A DNA stretch of 64,000 nt from Olsenella sp. An285 (lineage in GTDB: Bacteria > Actinomycetota > Coriobacteriia > Coriobacteriales > Atopobiaceae): assembly GCF_002159625.1 (NCBI RefSeq), contig NZ_NFIZ01000013.1, forward strand, positions 1 to 64,000. The letters are read 5' to 3'. Shown piece by piece: positions 50,222 through 57,493 of the stretch. The stretch's first letter is position 1. Each line of letters starts with the position of its first letter. Both the position numbers and the translations under genes were made by a program. Below the pieces are notes generated by a model. That model was not told where the DNA came from, ran no database searches, and was given only the letters and a program-made list of their open reading frames with translations.

Positions 50222-51346
50222 TTACTTCAGGTCTCTGGAGGGATCGGGTTGTCCTTCAGTGTATTGATCGGCGCTAGCTGAGCGTTTTTCGCTGTCCCTC
50301 TTGAGCGACCCGAGCAATGACCCGAATGCATCACCAGCAGCACGGCCTACGTTCTGAGCAGTCTCAGCTACCGCAGCTCCAGCATTCCCGGCAACTTCAG
50401 ATACCGCTGCACCGGCAGCCGTCGCACCAGATGAAATCGTGACCCCGGCGGCCTTTAGCGCGGCAACTCCCGCCTCTCCCGCTTTCTCAATTGCCTCAGA
50501 GCGCTCCCTAGCCGCAAGCTCTGCCCTGATCACTGCAATATCTGGATAGAGTTCCTCATCAATCCCGGACAGCGGGAGAGAGCGGAGATAGCGACGCAAG
50601 CGTTCTGCGCCCGGCTTGAACGAGGCATAGGTTATACCACCGGAAATAACACCACCTATCACCGGCACAATCTTGCTTGCACCCTTAGCAAACGTCTGCT
50701 TCGTCATGCTGACGCCCAAATAGCGCAGCACTTTCTTCATCGGATTGTAGAAGAAGGTTTTGGTAAGGGCCTGTCGTTCAATCTGTTTTGCAACACTCTG
50801 CTGGGCTGCGGTTGCAGCAAACTTGGTAACGCTGTTGGCCACACCACCAACCTCGAGCATCACGCCCATGAGAACCACGAGACGAGTCACCGTCTCATCG
50901 TCAACTTCGTCATCCTCGTTCAAAAACGATTGCCATCCGTATAAGTAGGCAAGCTTCTGCTCAACCCGCATAACGTGACCAAAGTACTGAGCCAAATCGG
51001 CTGGGATGGTCCCCACCATTGCAACCCCTCCGGGAAGCCCGGCGAGAAAAGAGATTGCCGCGCACTTTTTTGTCTCGTAATCGATGACGTCAAGTGCCAA
51101 AGAGTCAATTTCCGAGGGAGAGACGCCGGCTTCAAGAGGGGTTGTCTTAACCGCGAGCTTCACATCAATCCGCGGAAACCGTTTCCTTAACTCCGCCCTG
51201 AGGAAAGCACCTCTGTTAATCTTCACTCCCGTCAGGCTCGCTGCACGAGCCATGACCCTTCTCGCGAGCGCTTCCGCCTCCTCGTCGGAGGGAGACTCAT
51301 TCCGGACAGCCATTTCGGTGGATAGGGACTTGCCTTTGTCCGCCAT
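50222..51346 (-). CDS. EcsC-family protein
   Basis: The 374-aa protein has the EcsC core: ISFLAGLPGGVAMVGTIPADLAQYFGHVMRVEQKLAYLYGW, then Ala-rich helices. No classic transmembrane segment is obvious except amphipathic Gly-rich stretches. Its C-terminal 70 residues are Ala/Gly-rich repeats (GAAVSEVAGNAGAAVAET). EcsC proteins occur near ABC exporters but have no proven activity. It lies 81 bp downstream of the DUF4230 gene on the same strand. Confidence 0.75.
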   Translation of the reverse strand: MADKGKSLSTEMAVRNESPSDEEAEALARRVMARAASLTGVKINRGAFLRAELRKRFPRIDVKLAVKTTPLEAGVSPSEIDSLALDVIDYETKKCAAISFLAGLPGGVAMVGTIPADLAQYFGHVMRVEQKLAYLYGWQSFLNEDDEVDDETVTRLVVLMGVMLEVGGVANSVTKFAATAAQQSVAKQIERQALTKTFFYNPMKKVLRYLGVSMTKQTFAKGASKIVPVIGGVISGGITYASFKPGAERLRRYLRSLPLSGIDEELYPDIAVIRAELAARERSEAIEKAGEAGVAALKAAGVTISSGATAAGAAVSEVAGNAGAAVAETAQNVGRAAGDAFGSLLGSLKRDSEKRSASADQYTEGQPDPSRDLK

Positions 51347-51427
51347 CGTCTATCCGCCCTTCGTTAGCACTTGGCGTTCGTCTTCATTATTGCAGCTGGC
51401 CATTGCCATCCTGGAGCAAATAACGGG

Positions 51428-52078
51428 CTACTCCCCCGAATTATCGGCCGGCGCGTCGCGCCAGACATAGCTGATGGCCACTTTATCGCCAAGGGCGGCG
51501 TAGAAAAGCTGGGAGAGCTGCGCCTCGGCCTGCTCCTGAGCCTCATCGAGCAATCCACCCTCAGTCGCCTGCGCCTCACTCTGTTCGACGCACCAGCGCT
51601 GGAACTCGTCAACGTCACCCACTTGAATTGGATTGAGAACGTTGTTGTTCTCTTCAAGTACCCCAGACGTCTCCATGTCGGGCGTATTGGAGATGATGTA
51701 CGCAGGATCAAGGGTAATCGTCACACGGTCGCCCTGATCGTCAATCTCCGCCGTCTCTAGATTCACGCCGGCCTTTATCGTTCCTGCGTAGCGATACCAG
51801 AAGCTGTTGCTGGTAAAGGGCAGGTCAAATAGGCCGAAGAAGGAATTGGAATCGGATTGCTTGTCGACAATGTTGTAGTCCTGCGAGACGGAAACCAGCT
51901 CGTTTTGCTCAACGATTCGTCCGAAAACGACCGATGCGTTCTCGGGAACCTCCTTGTCAGGCGGATTGTAATTAGCAAAGAACAGCGTCCCCACGATGCC
52001 GACAATCAGACCTACGGCCGCGCAGGCACCCCCGACCTTGGCGAGCTTGATCTTCGCATCCGAAATCTTGATTGCCAT
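51428..52078 (-). CDS. DUF4230-family membrane-anchored protein
   Basis: The 216-aa protein has an N-terminal membrane helix (about residues 14-34, VGGACAAVGLIVGIVGTLFF), then ASVVFGRIVEQNELVSVSQDYNIVDK and AGTIKAGVNLETAEI, typical of DUF4230. The bulk is probably outside. Function of the family is unknown. It diverges from a small XRE gene with a palindrome between them. Confidence 0.75.
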   Translation of the reverse strand: MAIKISDAKIKLAKVGGACAAVGLIVGIVGTLFFANYNPPDKEVPENASVVFGRIVEQNELVSVSQDYNIVDKQSDSNSFFGLFDLPFTSNSFWYRYAGTIKAGVNLETAEIDDQGDRVTITLDPAYIISNTPDMETSGVLEENNNVLNPIQVGDVDEFQRWCVEQSEAQATEGGLLDEAQEQAEAQLSQLFYAALGDKVAISYVWRDAPADNSGE

Positions 52079-52110
52079 AGTTACCCCTCACCCGTCTTTG
52101 CCTCGTAGTG

Positions 52111-52126
52111 GCTCTCTATAGAGAGC
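52111..52126. promoter_or_regulatory. Perfect 16-bp palindrome between DUF4230 and XRE genes
   Basis: GCTCTCTATAGAGAGC is fully self-complementary and lies 33 bp upstream of one start and 35 bp upstream of the other. This is an ideal operator position for the 71-aa XRE protein. Confidence 0.7.
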
Positions 52127-52160
52127 ATGACCTGATGGTAGCGCTTCTATCCTTGCCTGC

Positions 52161-52376
52161 ATGGACAACGCGAAGGAGAAAAAGGCCATCGGGTCCCGAA
52201 TCCGCGCCGAGCGCGATGCTCACGGCATCTCTCAGCGCCAGCTCGCGCTCATGACGGGCACGAGCCGCTCCTACCTCTGGAAGATCGAGACAGGAGCGGC
52301 TGACGTGGGCCTCGACGTTCTTATCCGCATTGCCCGGGCTCTTGGCGTGCGGGTTCGGGACCTCATCGAGTTCTAG
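52161..52376 (+). CDS. Small XRE-family HTH regulator
   Basis: The 71-aa protein is a single Cro/CI-type HTH domain (RIRAERDAHGISQRQLALMTGTSRSYLWKIETG). It ends in RVRDLIEF. ATG 52161 has no strong Shine-Dalgarno. It converges on the lipoprotein gene (3-bp gap) and diverges from DUF4230. Confidence 0.87.
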   Translation: MDNAKEKKAIGSRIRAERDAHGISQRQLALMTGTSRSYLWKIETGAADVGLDVLIRIARALGVRVRDLIEF

Positions 52377-52379
52377 GAC

Positions 52380-53441
52380 CTACGCAACCTCGGCGAGGTT
52401 TTCGTAGATTCTCGCGGTAACCTCCGCATAGTAGGCAGCATCCGCCGGAGAGAGGTCGGAGGTATCCACCTCGCTCATCGTACCCATGCTCTCCGTGTAC
52501 TGAGCCATCAAGTTGGAGTACTGAGCGATTAGCTCAGTCGAGGTGGGGTTCTCCCCATATGCCTTGATGAACTCGACGTACTCGTTGAAGAAGGACTCAT
52601 AGCCATCCATCATCGCCTTGAACTCAGGGTCCACGCCGGAAGCATCCGACGAGTCCGCAGCGGCCGGCTCGGCGTCACCAGCCGCAGACTCTGCGCTTTC
52701 GACCGTCCCGCCATTCTCCACTACCTGAACAGGGGCGAAGACACCCTCGACGTCAAAGTCGTTAGAGTAGAACGCGCTGCGCACATCCGAGTAATCGCTG
52801 TAGACATCTGACCTGGTGTCCGACCATGCGTCGTAGACATCGCTGCGTGCGTCCGACCAGGCATCGTAGGCGTCGCTATGAGCTTCGGACCACTCATCAT
52901 AGGGTGTCACATCGTAGGCGTCCTGAATGACGCCGTCATAGTAGGCGTCATACATCTCGTCAAACGCGTCCTCGTATATCTCGTCGTAGTAGTCTTCGAA
53001 TGCGTCCTCATATACGGAGTCGTAGTACTCCTCGGTTGCCTTGTCGAGCTCGCGGTCGTCCGTAACGTCAACACTGTCGACGACCAGCTTGTAATACTCC
53101 CTGCCACTCTCAACGGCACGAGCACCCAGCGCCTCGGTCTCACTCACCGCTAGGTCGTACCACTGCTGTATTTTGTCTACGCTCGCCAAGTAGTCCTCGT
53201 AGGTCTCTCCCACCTCGGCAAACAGCTTTTCCTGCTCGTCAAGCAGTTTCTTGCTCGTACTGGAGAAATCTGCTTGCACGTCCTGGATAAAAGCCTCCAG
53301 ACTGTTTGCGGGAGCAGCCTGTTCCTGCTGAGGGGGCGCGTCAGTCGTCCCAGGCTGTGTCGTTTCCCCACCACTGCCACCGCACGCGCCCAGTGACAGA
53401 GCGGCCGCCATGGCAACAACGCATGCGAATCCCTTTTTCAC
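52380..53441 (-). CDS. Lipoprotein with Asp/Tyr-rich tandem repeats
   Basis: GTG 53441 (GAGAGG 8 nt upstream) gives 353 aa with a lipoprotein signal (VKKGFACVVAMAAALSLGAC, lipobox L-G-A-C). The mature protein has a helical region (about 45-130), then acidic Tyr/Asp/Glu repeats: EYYDSVYEDAFEDYYDE, DAFDEMYDAYYDG, and three SDxRSDVYDAWSD-like units. Such repeats could bind Ca2+ or peptidoglycan, but this is inference. It sits 30 bp downstream of the four-helix membrane gene, likely one transcript. Confidence 0.8.
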   Translation of the reverse strand: MKKGFACVVAMAAALSLGACGGSGGETTQPGTTDAPPQQEQAAPANSLEAFIQDVQADFSSTSKKLLDEQEKLFAEVGETYEDYLASVDKIQQWYDLAVSETEALGARAVESGREYYKLVVDSVDVTDDRELDKATEEYYDSVYEDAFEDYYDEIYEDAFDEMYDAYYDGVIQDAYDVTPYDEWSEAHSDAYDAWSDARSDVYDAWSDTRSDVYSDYSDVRSAFYSNDFDVEGVFAPVQVVENGGTVESAESAAGDAEPAAADSSDASGVDPEFKAMMDGYESFFNEYVEFIKAYGENPTSTELIAQYSNLMAQYTESMGTMSEVDTSDLSPADAAYYAEVTARIYENLAEVA

Positions 53442-53470
53442 GTTCGTCACCCTCTCTTTGTTACGGGCGC

Positions 53471-54022
53471 CTACGCCCTCTTTGACTGCCTGCGCAGCAC
53501 GATCTGCCAGATAGCAAGCGCGACCGCCGCGATACCGGCCGCGAGATACACCCACCGGGCAACGCCCCAGTCGTAGCTGGTGCTGGGAATCACGCCACGG
53601 TCCTCGAAGTCCCAGCTCAAAAGGAGCGACAGCGCCACCGTAAGCACGGAGAACACGACTACCGGGATGGGCTTGCGCACCAGCGCGAAGAGCAGCGTCA
53701 ACACGCCCAGAACTCCCGCGGCAGCCGTGAGCGCCGTGTACAGCATCGAGAATGCCTCGCTCATTCCCAGCTCTCCCGACGAGCTGTAGATGCGCACGTA
53801 CTCAAAGAGGGAGATGTCGGCAAGGTCCTGGTTGCTCATGCCGAGCGTCTCGGAATAGGGGTTGAGCGACATCGAGCTCAAACCATCGCGAAACTCCTGG
53901 CTTCCGGCCGCGTACGGCAGGAAGAAGGCAGCTACGAGAAGGACGGCGGCAACAATGGTAGCCGCCGCGGCAATCGTACTGAGCTGCTTGGTCTTCTCGA
54001 CTCCTGAGCCTTCGGTCTGCAT
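53471..54022 (-). CDS. Four-helix membrane protein, unknown
   Basis: The 183-aa protein (AAAGGAGG before ATG 54022) has four predicted helices: about 18-40 (IAAAATIVAAVLLVAAFFLPY), 88-112, 116-134 and 146-170. A polar outside loop (GSQEFRDGLSSMSLNPYSETLGMSNQD) follows helix 1. Arginine-rich C-terminus RRQSKRA is cytoplasmic. No family recognised. It carries the shared 21-bp operator upstream. Confidence 0.75.
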   Translation of the reverse strand: MQTEGSGVEKTKQLSTIAAAATIVAAVLLVAAFFLPYAAGSQEFRDGLSSMSLNPYSETLGMSNQDLADISLFEYVRIYSSSGELGMSEAFSMLYTALTAAAGVLGVLTLLFALVRKPIPVVVFSVLTVALSLLLSWDFEDRGVIPSTSYDWGVARWVYLAAGIAAVALAIWQIVLRRQSKRA

Positions 54023-54074
54023 TTGAGCCTCCTTTCAGCGGAACGAGACCCATTCTGAAAAGGAGGCGAATGCA

Positions 54075-54095
54075 ATTCCTCAGTTGGCAACTGAA
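54075..54095 (-). promoter_or_regulatory. Operator, copy A (kinase module)
   Basis: A 21-bp motif, on the minus strand TTCAGTT-G-CCAACTGA-GGAAT, contains the dyad TCAGTT/AACTGA. It is 53 bp upstream of the four-helix gene start and 35 bp past the kinase stop. It differs at one base from copy B at 55860-55880. Confidence 0.75.
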
Positions 54096-54129
54096 TTATG
54101 CGAACGGCGGATGGTCGTGCCCGATCGCG

Positions 54130-55794
54130 TTACCACGCCTGGGCGTAGACCTCGTAGGTAGCGTAATCGGGGGCACCGTGGGCCGAAATCTCAAACGAGG
54201 TAGACTCCCCAACGGCGGGCCTGTCAGCAAAACCCACCGATCCAAAGACGATTGCACCGGACTCGTCACGCAGCAGCAGAGACAGGGCAACCTGGCTGCC
54301 TATGCCCGACTCGTCATCCTCTAGAGTAGTGACCTCGCCGACGAAATCGGTGCCCCCAAAGCTGTCAGAAACGGGATTGACCCCAGTAACCTCAAAGGCT
54401 GCCTTGGAATAGAAGGTCGTACTTAGCTGGTAGTCCTCAATAGGCGTTGGCTTGAACTCAACCCTTGCGGGAGACTTACCTGCATCGCCGGCCAGATCGC
54501 CCCAATAGATGGTCTCCCCGGGAGCTATGGATGAGAGAGTGTGGTCCTGGGAGAAGAGGACGTTGCCCGCCTCGTCGCGACCCGTGACGGTGTACGAGGG
54601 AAACTCGACTGATGCGTCTCCGGGATTGCTGAGAGCAATCCCGTAGTGCACGAACCCCTGCGCGTCGACGGACCAGCCGGACTCGACGATCTCGAGTTCG
54701 GGGGCGCTCTCGACGGGCGCGACGCCGGATGCGGGACCGTCGGCCGTCGTGTCGTCCGCAACCGGGGCCTCACCCGAGCCCTCGGCCCCATCCGAGCCCG
54801 GGGCTGGCTCGCTTGCGGCGGGCGTACCCGAGCCCTCCGCGACGCCGCCGTTCTTCTCGCCGCCGACAATCCCCTCGTTGAAGAGAATGAGCACCACGGC
54901 AACGGCAAAGGCCGCGAGCGCCATGAGCGCCACGAGGATCTTGGTCGGGTTCAGGTAGTGACGGTAGTCCTGGAGCTGGATGTCGGGCTCCGCCGTGCGG
55001 GGCGTCTCCGGGACGGACGCCGCGGGCTCTGGTCCCTTCTCGCCGTTGAGCGCCGCCGCCAGGGCCGTCACGGTCTGATAGCGGGCACTCGGCTCCATGG
55101 CCGTCGCGCGGGCGACAAGCTCGCGCATTGCCGGCGACACGACCGCCGTGTCCGCAAGCGCGGCCTCGTACTTCTCCGCCTCTGCCGGAGAGACGCCCGT
55201 GAGCAGGTAGCCGAGCATGCGGCCGAGGGAGTAGACGTCGGAGCGAGCGTCCGTCTGCGCGAAGCCGTACTGCTCGGGGGAGGCAAATCCGTAGGTCCCG
55301 AGCTGCGTGGTGTCGCGCGTGGCGCCCTCCACGCGAAAGCGCGCGATGCCCAGGTCGATGAGGTGCGCCCCGTCCGCCGCCACGATCACGTTGGTGGGAG
55401 AGACGTCGCGGTGGACGATGCCGTGCTCGTGGAGCGCGCCCACGGCCTCACAGAGCTGGAGGACCAGCTGGCGCGCGTCCTTCTCGGCAAGTCGGCCGCG
55501 AGCGGTCACGAGCTGCTCGAGGTTCTCGCCGGGCACGTAGTCGCACACGATGACGAACTCGTCGGGCATCTCGTAGGTCGCTTCAACGTGGGGAAGGCGA
55601 GCGCACTCGCACTCGACGAGCGTCGCCCAGACGCCACGACGGGCGAGCTTGGAGGGTATCCGCTTGCGCACGAAGGGGCCGGAGCCCTCGAGCGTCACGA
55701 GCTCGGTCGTCCCGCCCGCGCCCTGCGCGAGAACGCGCTCGACGCGATAGGCGTCGTCGATGCCCATGGCATGTATGACTTGCTCGTCGTTCAA
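54130..55794 (-). CDS. Transmembrane Ser/Thr protein kinase with extracellular beta domain
   Basis: The 554-aa protein (TTG 55794, GAGGG about 9 nt upstream) has a eukaryotic-like kinase: glycine loop in AQGAGGTTELV, catalytic Lys44, HRDVSPTN (Asp130, Asn135), DLG instead of DFG (Asp147) and ASPEQYG activation end. A membrane helix at about 280-302 precedes a Ser/Pro/Gly linker and a C-terminal beta-sandwich-like domain (residues 370-554; VHYGIALSNPGDASVEF motif, FxLYD-like). It has no PASTA repeats. It looks like the sensor of the accessory module. Confidence 0.85.
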   Translation of the reverse strand: MNDEQVIHAMGIDDAYRVERVLAQGAGGTTELVTLEGSGPFVRKRIPSKLARRGVWATLVECECARLPHVEATYEMPDEFVIVCDYVPGENLEQLVTARGRLAEKDARQLVLQLCEAVGALHEHGIVHRDVSPTNVIVAADGAHLIDLGIARFRVEGATRDTTQLGTYGFASPEQYGFAQTDARSDVYSLGRMLGYLLTGVSPAEAEKYEAALADTAVVSPAMRELVARATAMEPSARYQTVTALAAALNGEKGPEPAASVPETPRTAEPDIQLQDYRHYLNPTKILVALMALAAFAVAVVLILFNEGIVGGEKNGGVAEGSGTPAASEPAPGSDGAEGSGEAPVADDTTADGPASGVAPVESAPELEIVESGWSVDAQGFVHYGIALSNPGDASVEFPSYTVTGRDEAGNVLFSQDHTLSSIAPGETIYWGDLAGDAGKSPARVEFKPTPIEDYQLSTTFYSKAAFEVTGVNPVSDSFGGTDFVGEVTTLEDDESGIGSQVALSLLLRDESGAIVFGSVGFADRPAVGESTSFEISAHGAPDYATYEVYAQAW

Positions 55795-55849
55795 GGCCGC
55801 CGCCCTCAGTCGAGACCGCTCGTAAGACCATAGTACAGGCTATATTCAG

Positions 55850-55880
55850 TCAGTAACTGATTCCTCAGTTGGGAACTGAA
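55850..55880 (-). promoter_or_regulatory. Operator, copy B, upstream of the kinase
   Basis: Two dyads lie side by side: TCAGT-A-ACTGA (55850-55860) and TCAGTT-GGG-AACTGA (55864-55878). The 21-bp motif at 55860-55880 matches copy A in 20 of 21 positions. It is 66 bp upstream of the kinase start. TACTAT on the minus strand downstream of it is a possible -10. Confidence 0.75.
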
Positions 55881-55933
55881 AAGAGCGTAACGAGAAGGAC
55901 GTGGGGGGCTGCCCCCCGCCGGCGGCACGTGGC

Positions 55934-56395
55934 CTAGGAGCGCAGCGGGCCCGTCCCGAAGAGGGTCTTCTCGCCCAGGCGGTAGAGCTCGTCGTCCGTC
56001 TGCGAGCGCGTGAAGCCGTGCTCGACGCACCAGATGATCACCGCGTCGCGACGGACCTTGGGCCAGAGCTCGGAGACGCCGTCCAGGCGAAGCAGGCGCT
56101 GGGTCTCGCGCAGGCTGCAGCCGAGGCCGAGGGCGAGCATGAGGGCGTTGTCGCGGCCGAGGCGGCTCTTGCCGGTAAAGACGTCGTAGACGAAAGTGCC
56201 GTTGAGGCCGGAGGCGCGGATCACGTCCGCGCGCTTGAGTCCCTTCTCGGCGAGAAGCCCACGCAGGTAGTCGGGCAGCTCGCGGTCGAGCGTGAGATCC
56301 TGGTCGAGATAGGCCTCGGGCGACTGCGCGGCAAGCAGCCGCTCGAGAAGCTCCTCGGTCAGGCGCTCCTGTGGCGCCTCGCCCTTCTCTGCCAC
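55934..56395 (-). CDS. HTH-domain protein paired with the kinase
   Basis: GTG 56395 (GGGAGG 4 nt upstream) gives 153 aa with a central XRE-like HTH (about residues 45-100: LPDYLRGLLAEKGLKRADVIRASGLNG, TFVYDVFTGKSRLGRDNAL). The C-terminal half (SELWPKVRRDAVIIWCVEHGFTRSQTDDELYRLGE) is a helical domain often found beside such kinases. It is the leading candidate to bind the shared operators. It lies 139 bp upstream of the kinase on the same strand. Confidence 0.82.
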   Translation of the reverse strand: MAEKGEAPQERLTEELLERLLAAQSPEAYLDQDLTLDRELPDYLRGLLAEKGLKRADVIRASGLNGTFVYDVFTGKSRLGRDNALMLALGLGCSLRETQRLLRLDGVSELWPKVRRDAVIIWCVEHGFTRSQTDDELYRLGEKTLFGTGPLRS

Positions 56396-56412
56396 GATGC
56401 CTCCCAACTTTT

Positions 56413-56443
56413 AACAGGTTTTATCTGCGGTTTTGTACCTGTT
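56413..56443 (-). promoter_or_regulatory. Inverted repeat upstream of the HTH gene
   Basis: AACAGGT (56413-56419) and ACCTGTT (56437-56443) face each other 18 bp upstream of the HTH start. Its sequence differs from the TCAGTT operators, so the regulator may control itself through a different site. Confidence 0.4.
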
Positions 56444-56456
56444 CCCTTTTGAGGGG

Positions 56457-57422
56457 TCAGAACTTGTCGACGTGGCCGGTGGCGCGGCGGCGCAGGTCTG
56501 CGATCGCGGCCGGGATCTCGTCCAGGTCGTACGGCGTCATCTGGTAGACCCAGTTGAGCCAGTTGCGGTAGAGCAGGTTGGCGTGCGCGCGCCAGGTGAA
56601 GAGCGGCTGCTTCTCCGGGTCGTCGTCCGGGAAGTAGTTCTCGGGCACGCGGATGGGCAGGCCCTTGTGGAAGTCGCGCCAGAACTCGTCCGCCAGGGTG
56701 TCGCGGCCGTACTCGAAGTGACCGGTCACGTAGACCTCGTGGAAGTCGCGCGTGGCAAGAAGCGACGGGCCGCTCGTAAAGCCCTCGGAAAGCACGCAGA
56801 GCTCCGGGTGGTTTGCCAGCTCGGCGGTGTCGATCGCGGCGTGACGGGAGTGCGGCATGTAGTGCACCTCGTCGAAGCCGTTGGTGAGGAAGCTGTACTC
56901 GTCGCAGAGACGCTGCTTGAAGACGCCGAAGAGCTTGGCGCCCAGCTGGCGCTTGGGGATGCCGTAGAGGTGCCAGAGGCCGCCCAGCGCCGCCCAGCAG
57001 AGGTACATCGTGGAGAAGACGTGCTCCTGGCTCCAGTCCACGATCTCGCAGAACTCGTCCCAGTAGTCCACGTCGGCGTAGTCCAGGTGCTCCACCGGGG
57101 CGCCCGTGATGATGAGGCCGTCGTAGTTCTTGTCGCGGAAGGCGTCGAAGGTGTCGTAGAACTTGACCAGGTGGTCCTGGGAGACGTGCGTGGACTCGTG
57201 GGTGGAGACGCGCATGAAGTCGCAGCTCACCTGCAGCGGAGACTTGGAGATGAGGCGCAGGATCTGGGTCTCGGTCTCGATCTTGGTGGGCATGAGGTTC
57301 AAGATCGCCACCTTGAGGGGGCGGATCTCCTGGTGGCTGGCGACCTCCTCCTCCAGCGCGAAGATGCGCTCCTGCTGGAGGATCTTCTTCGCGGGCAGGC
57401 CGTCGGGGATGTTGATGGGCAT
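56457..57422 (-). CDS. metA: Homoserine O-acetyltransferase, MetA type
   Basis: MetA activates homoserine in methionine synthesis. The 321-aa protein (MPINIPDGLPAKKILQQER) has the nucleophile Cys in MYLCWAALGG and the Glu/His pair in GHFEYG. APVEHLDYADVDYW carries Glu at the position that is Glu in acetyl-CoA users and Gly in succinyl-CoA users such as E. coli, so acetyltransferase activity is predicted. Confidence 0.93.
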   Translation of the reverse strand: MPINIPDGLPAKKILQQERIFALEEEVASHQEIRPLKVAILNLMPTKIETETQILRLISKSPLQVSCDFMRVSTHESTHVSQDHLVKFYDTFDAFRDKNYDGLIITGAPVEHLDYADVDYWDEFCEIVDWSQEHVFSTMYLCWAALGGLWHLYGIPKRQLGAKLFGVFKQRLCDEYSFLTNGFDEVHYMPHSRHAAIDTAELANHPELCVLSEGFTSGPSLLATRDFHEVYVTGHFEYGRDTLADEFWRDFHKGLPIRVPENYFPDDDPEKQPLFTWRAHANLLYRNWLNWVYQMTPYDLDEIPAAIADLRRRATGHVDKF

Positions 57423-57452
57423 GCGGACTCCGTTTCTGCGTCGTAACCTGTC

Positions 57453-57486
57453 CAGTATAACCACGTCAGGCCGCATGCTCTATACT
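57453..57486. promoter_or_regulatory. Back-to-back promoters for metA and the helicase
   Basis: TATACT at 57481-57486 lies 8 bp before the helicase ATG at 57494, so the transcript may start at or just upstream of the ATG (leaderless). On the minus strand an extended -10 (TGG-TTATACT) at 57453-57458 serves metA, whose leader is about 25 nt. Confidence 0.5.
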
Positions 57487-57493
57487 TGTCCCC

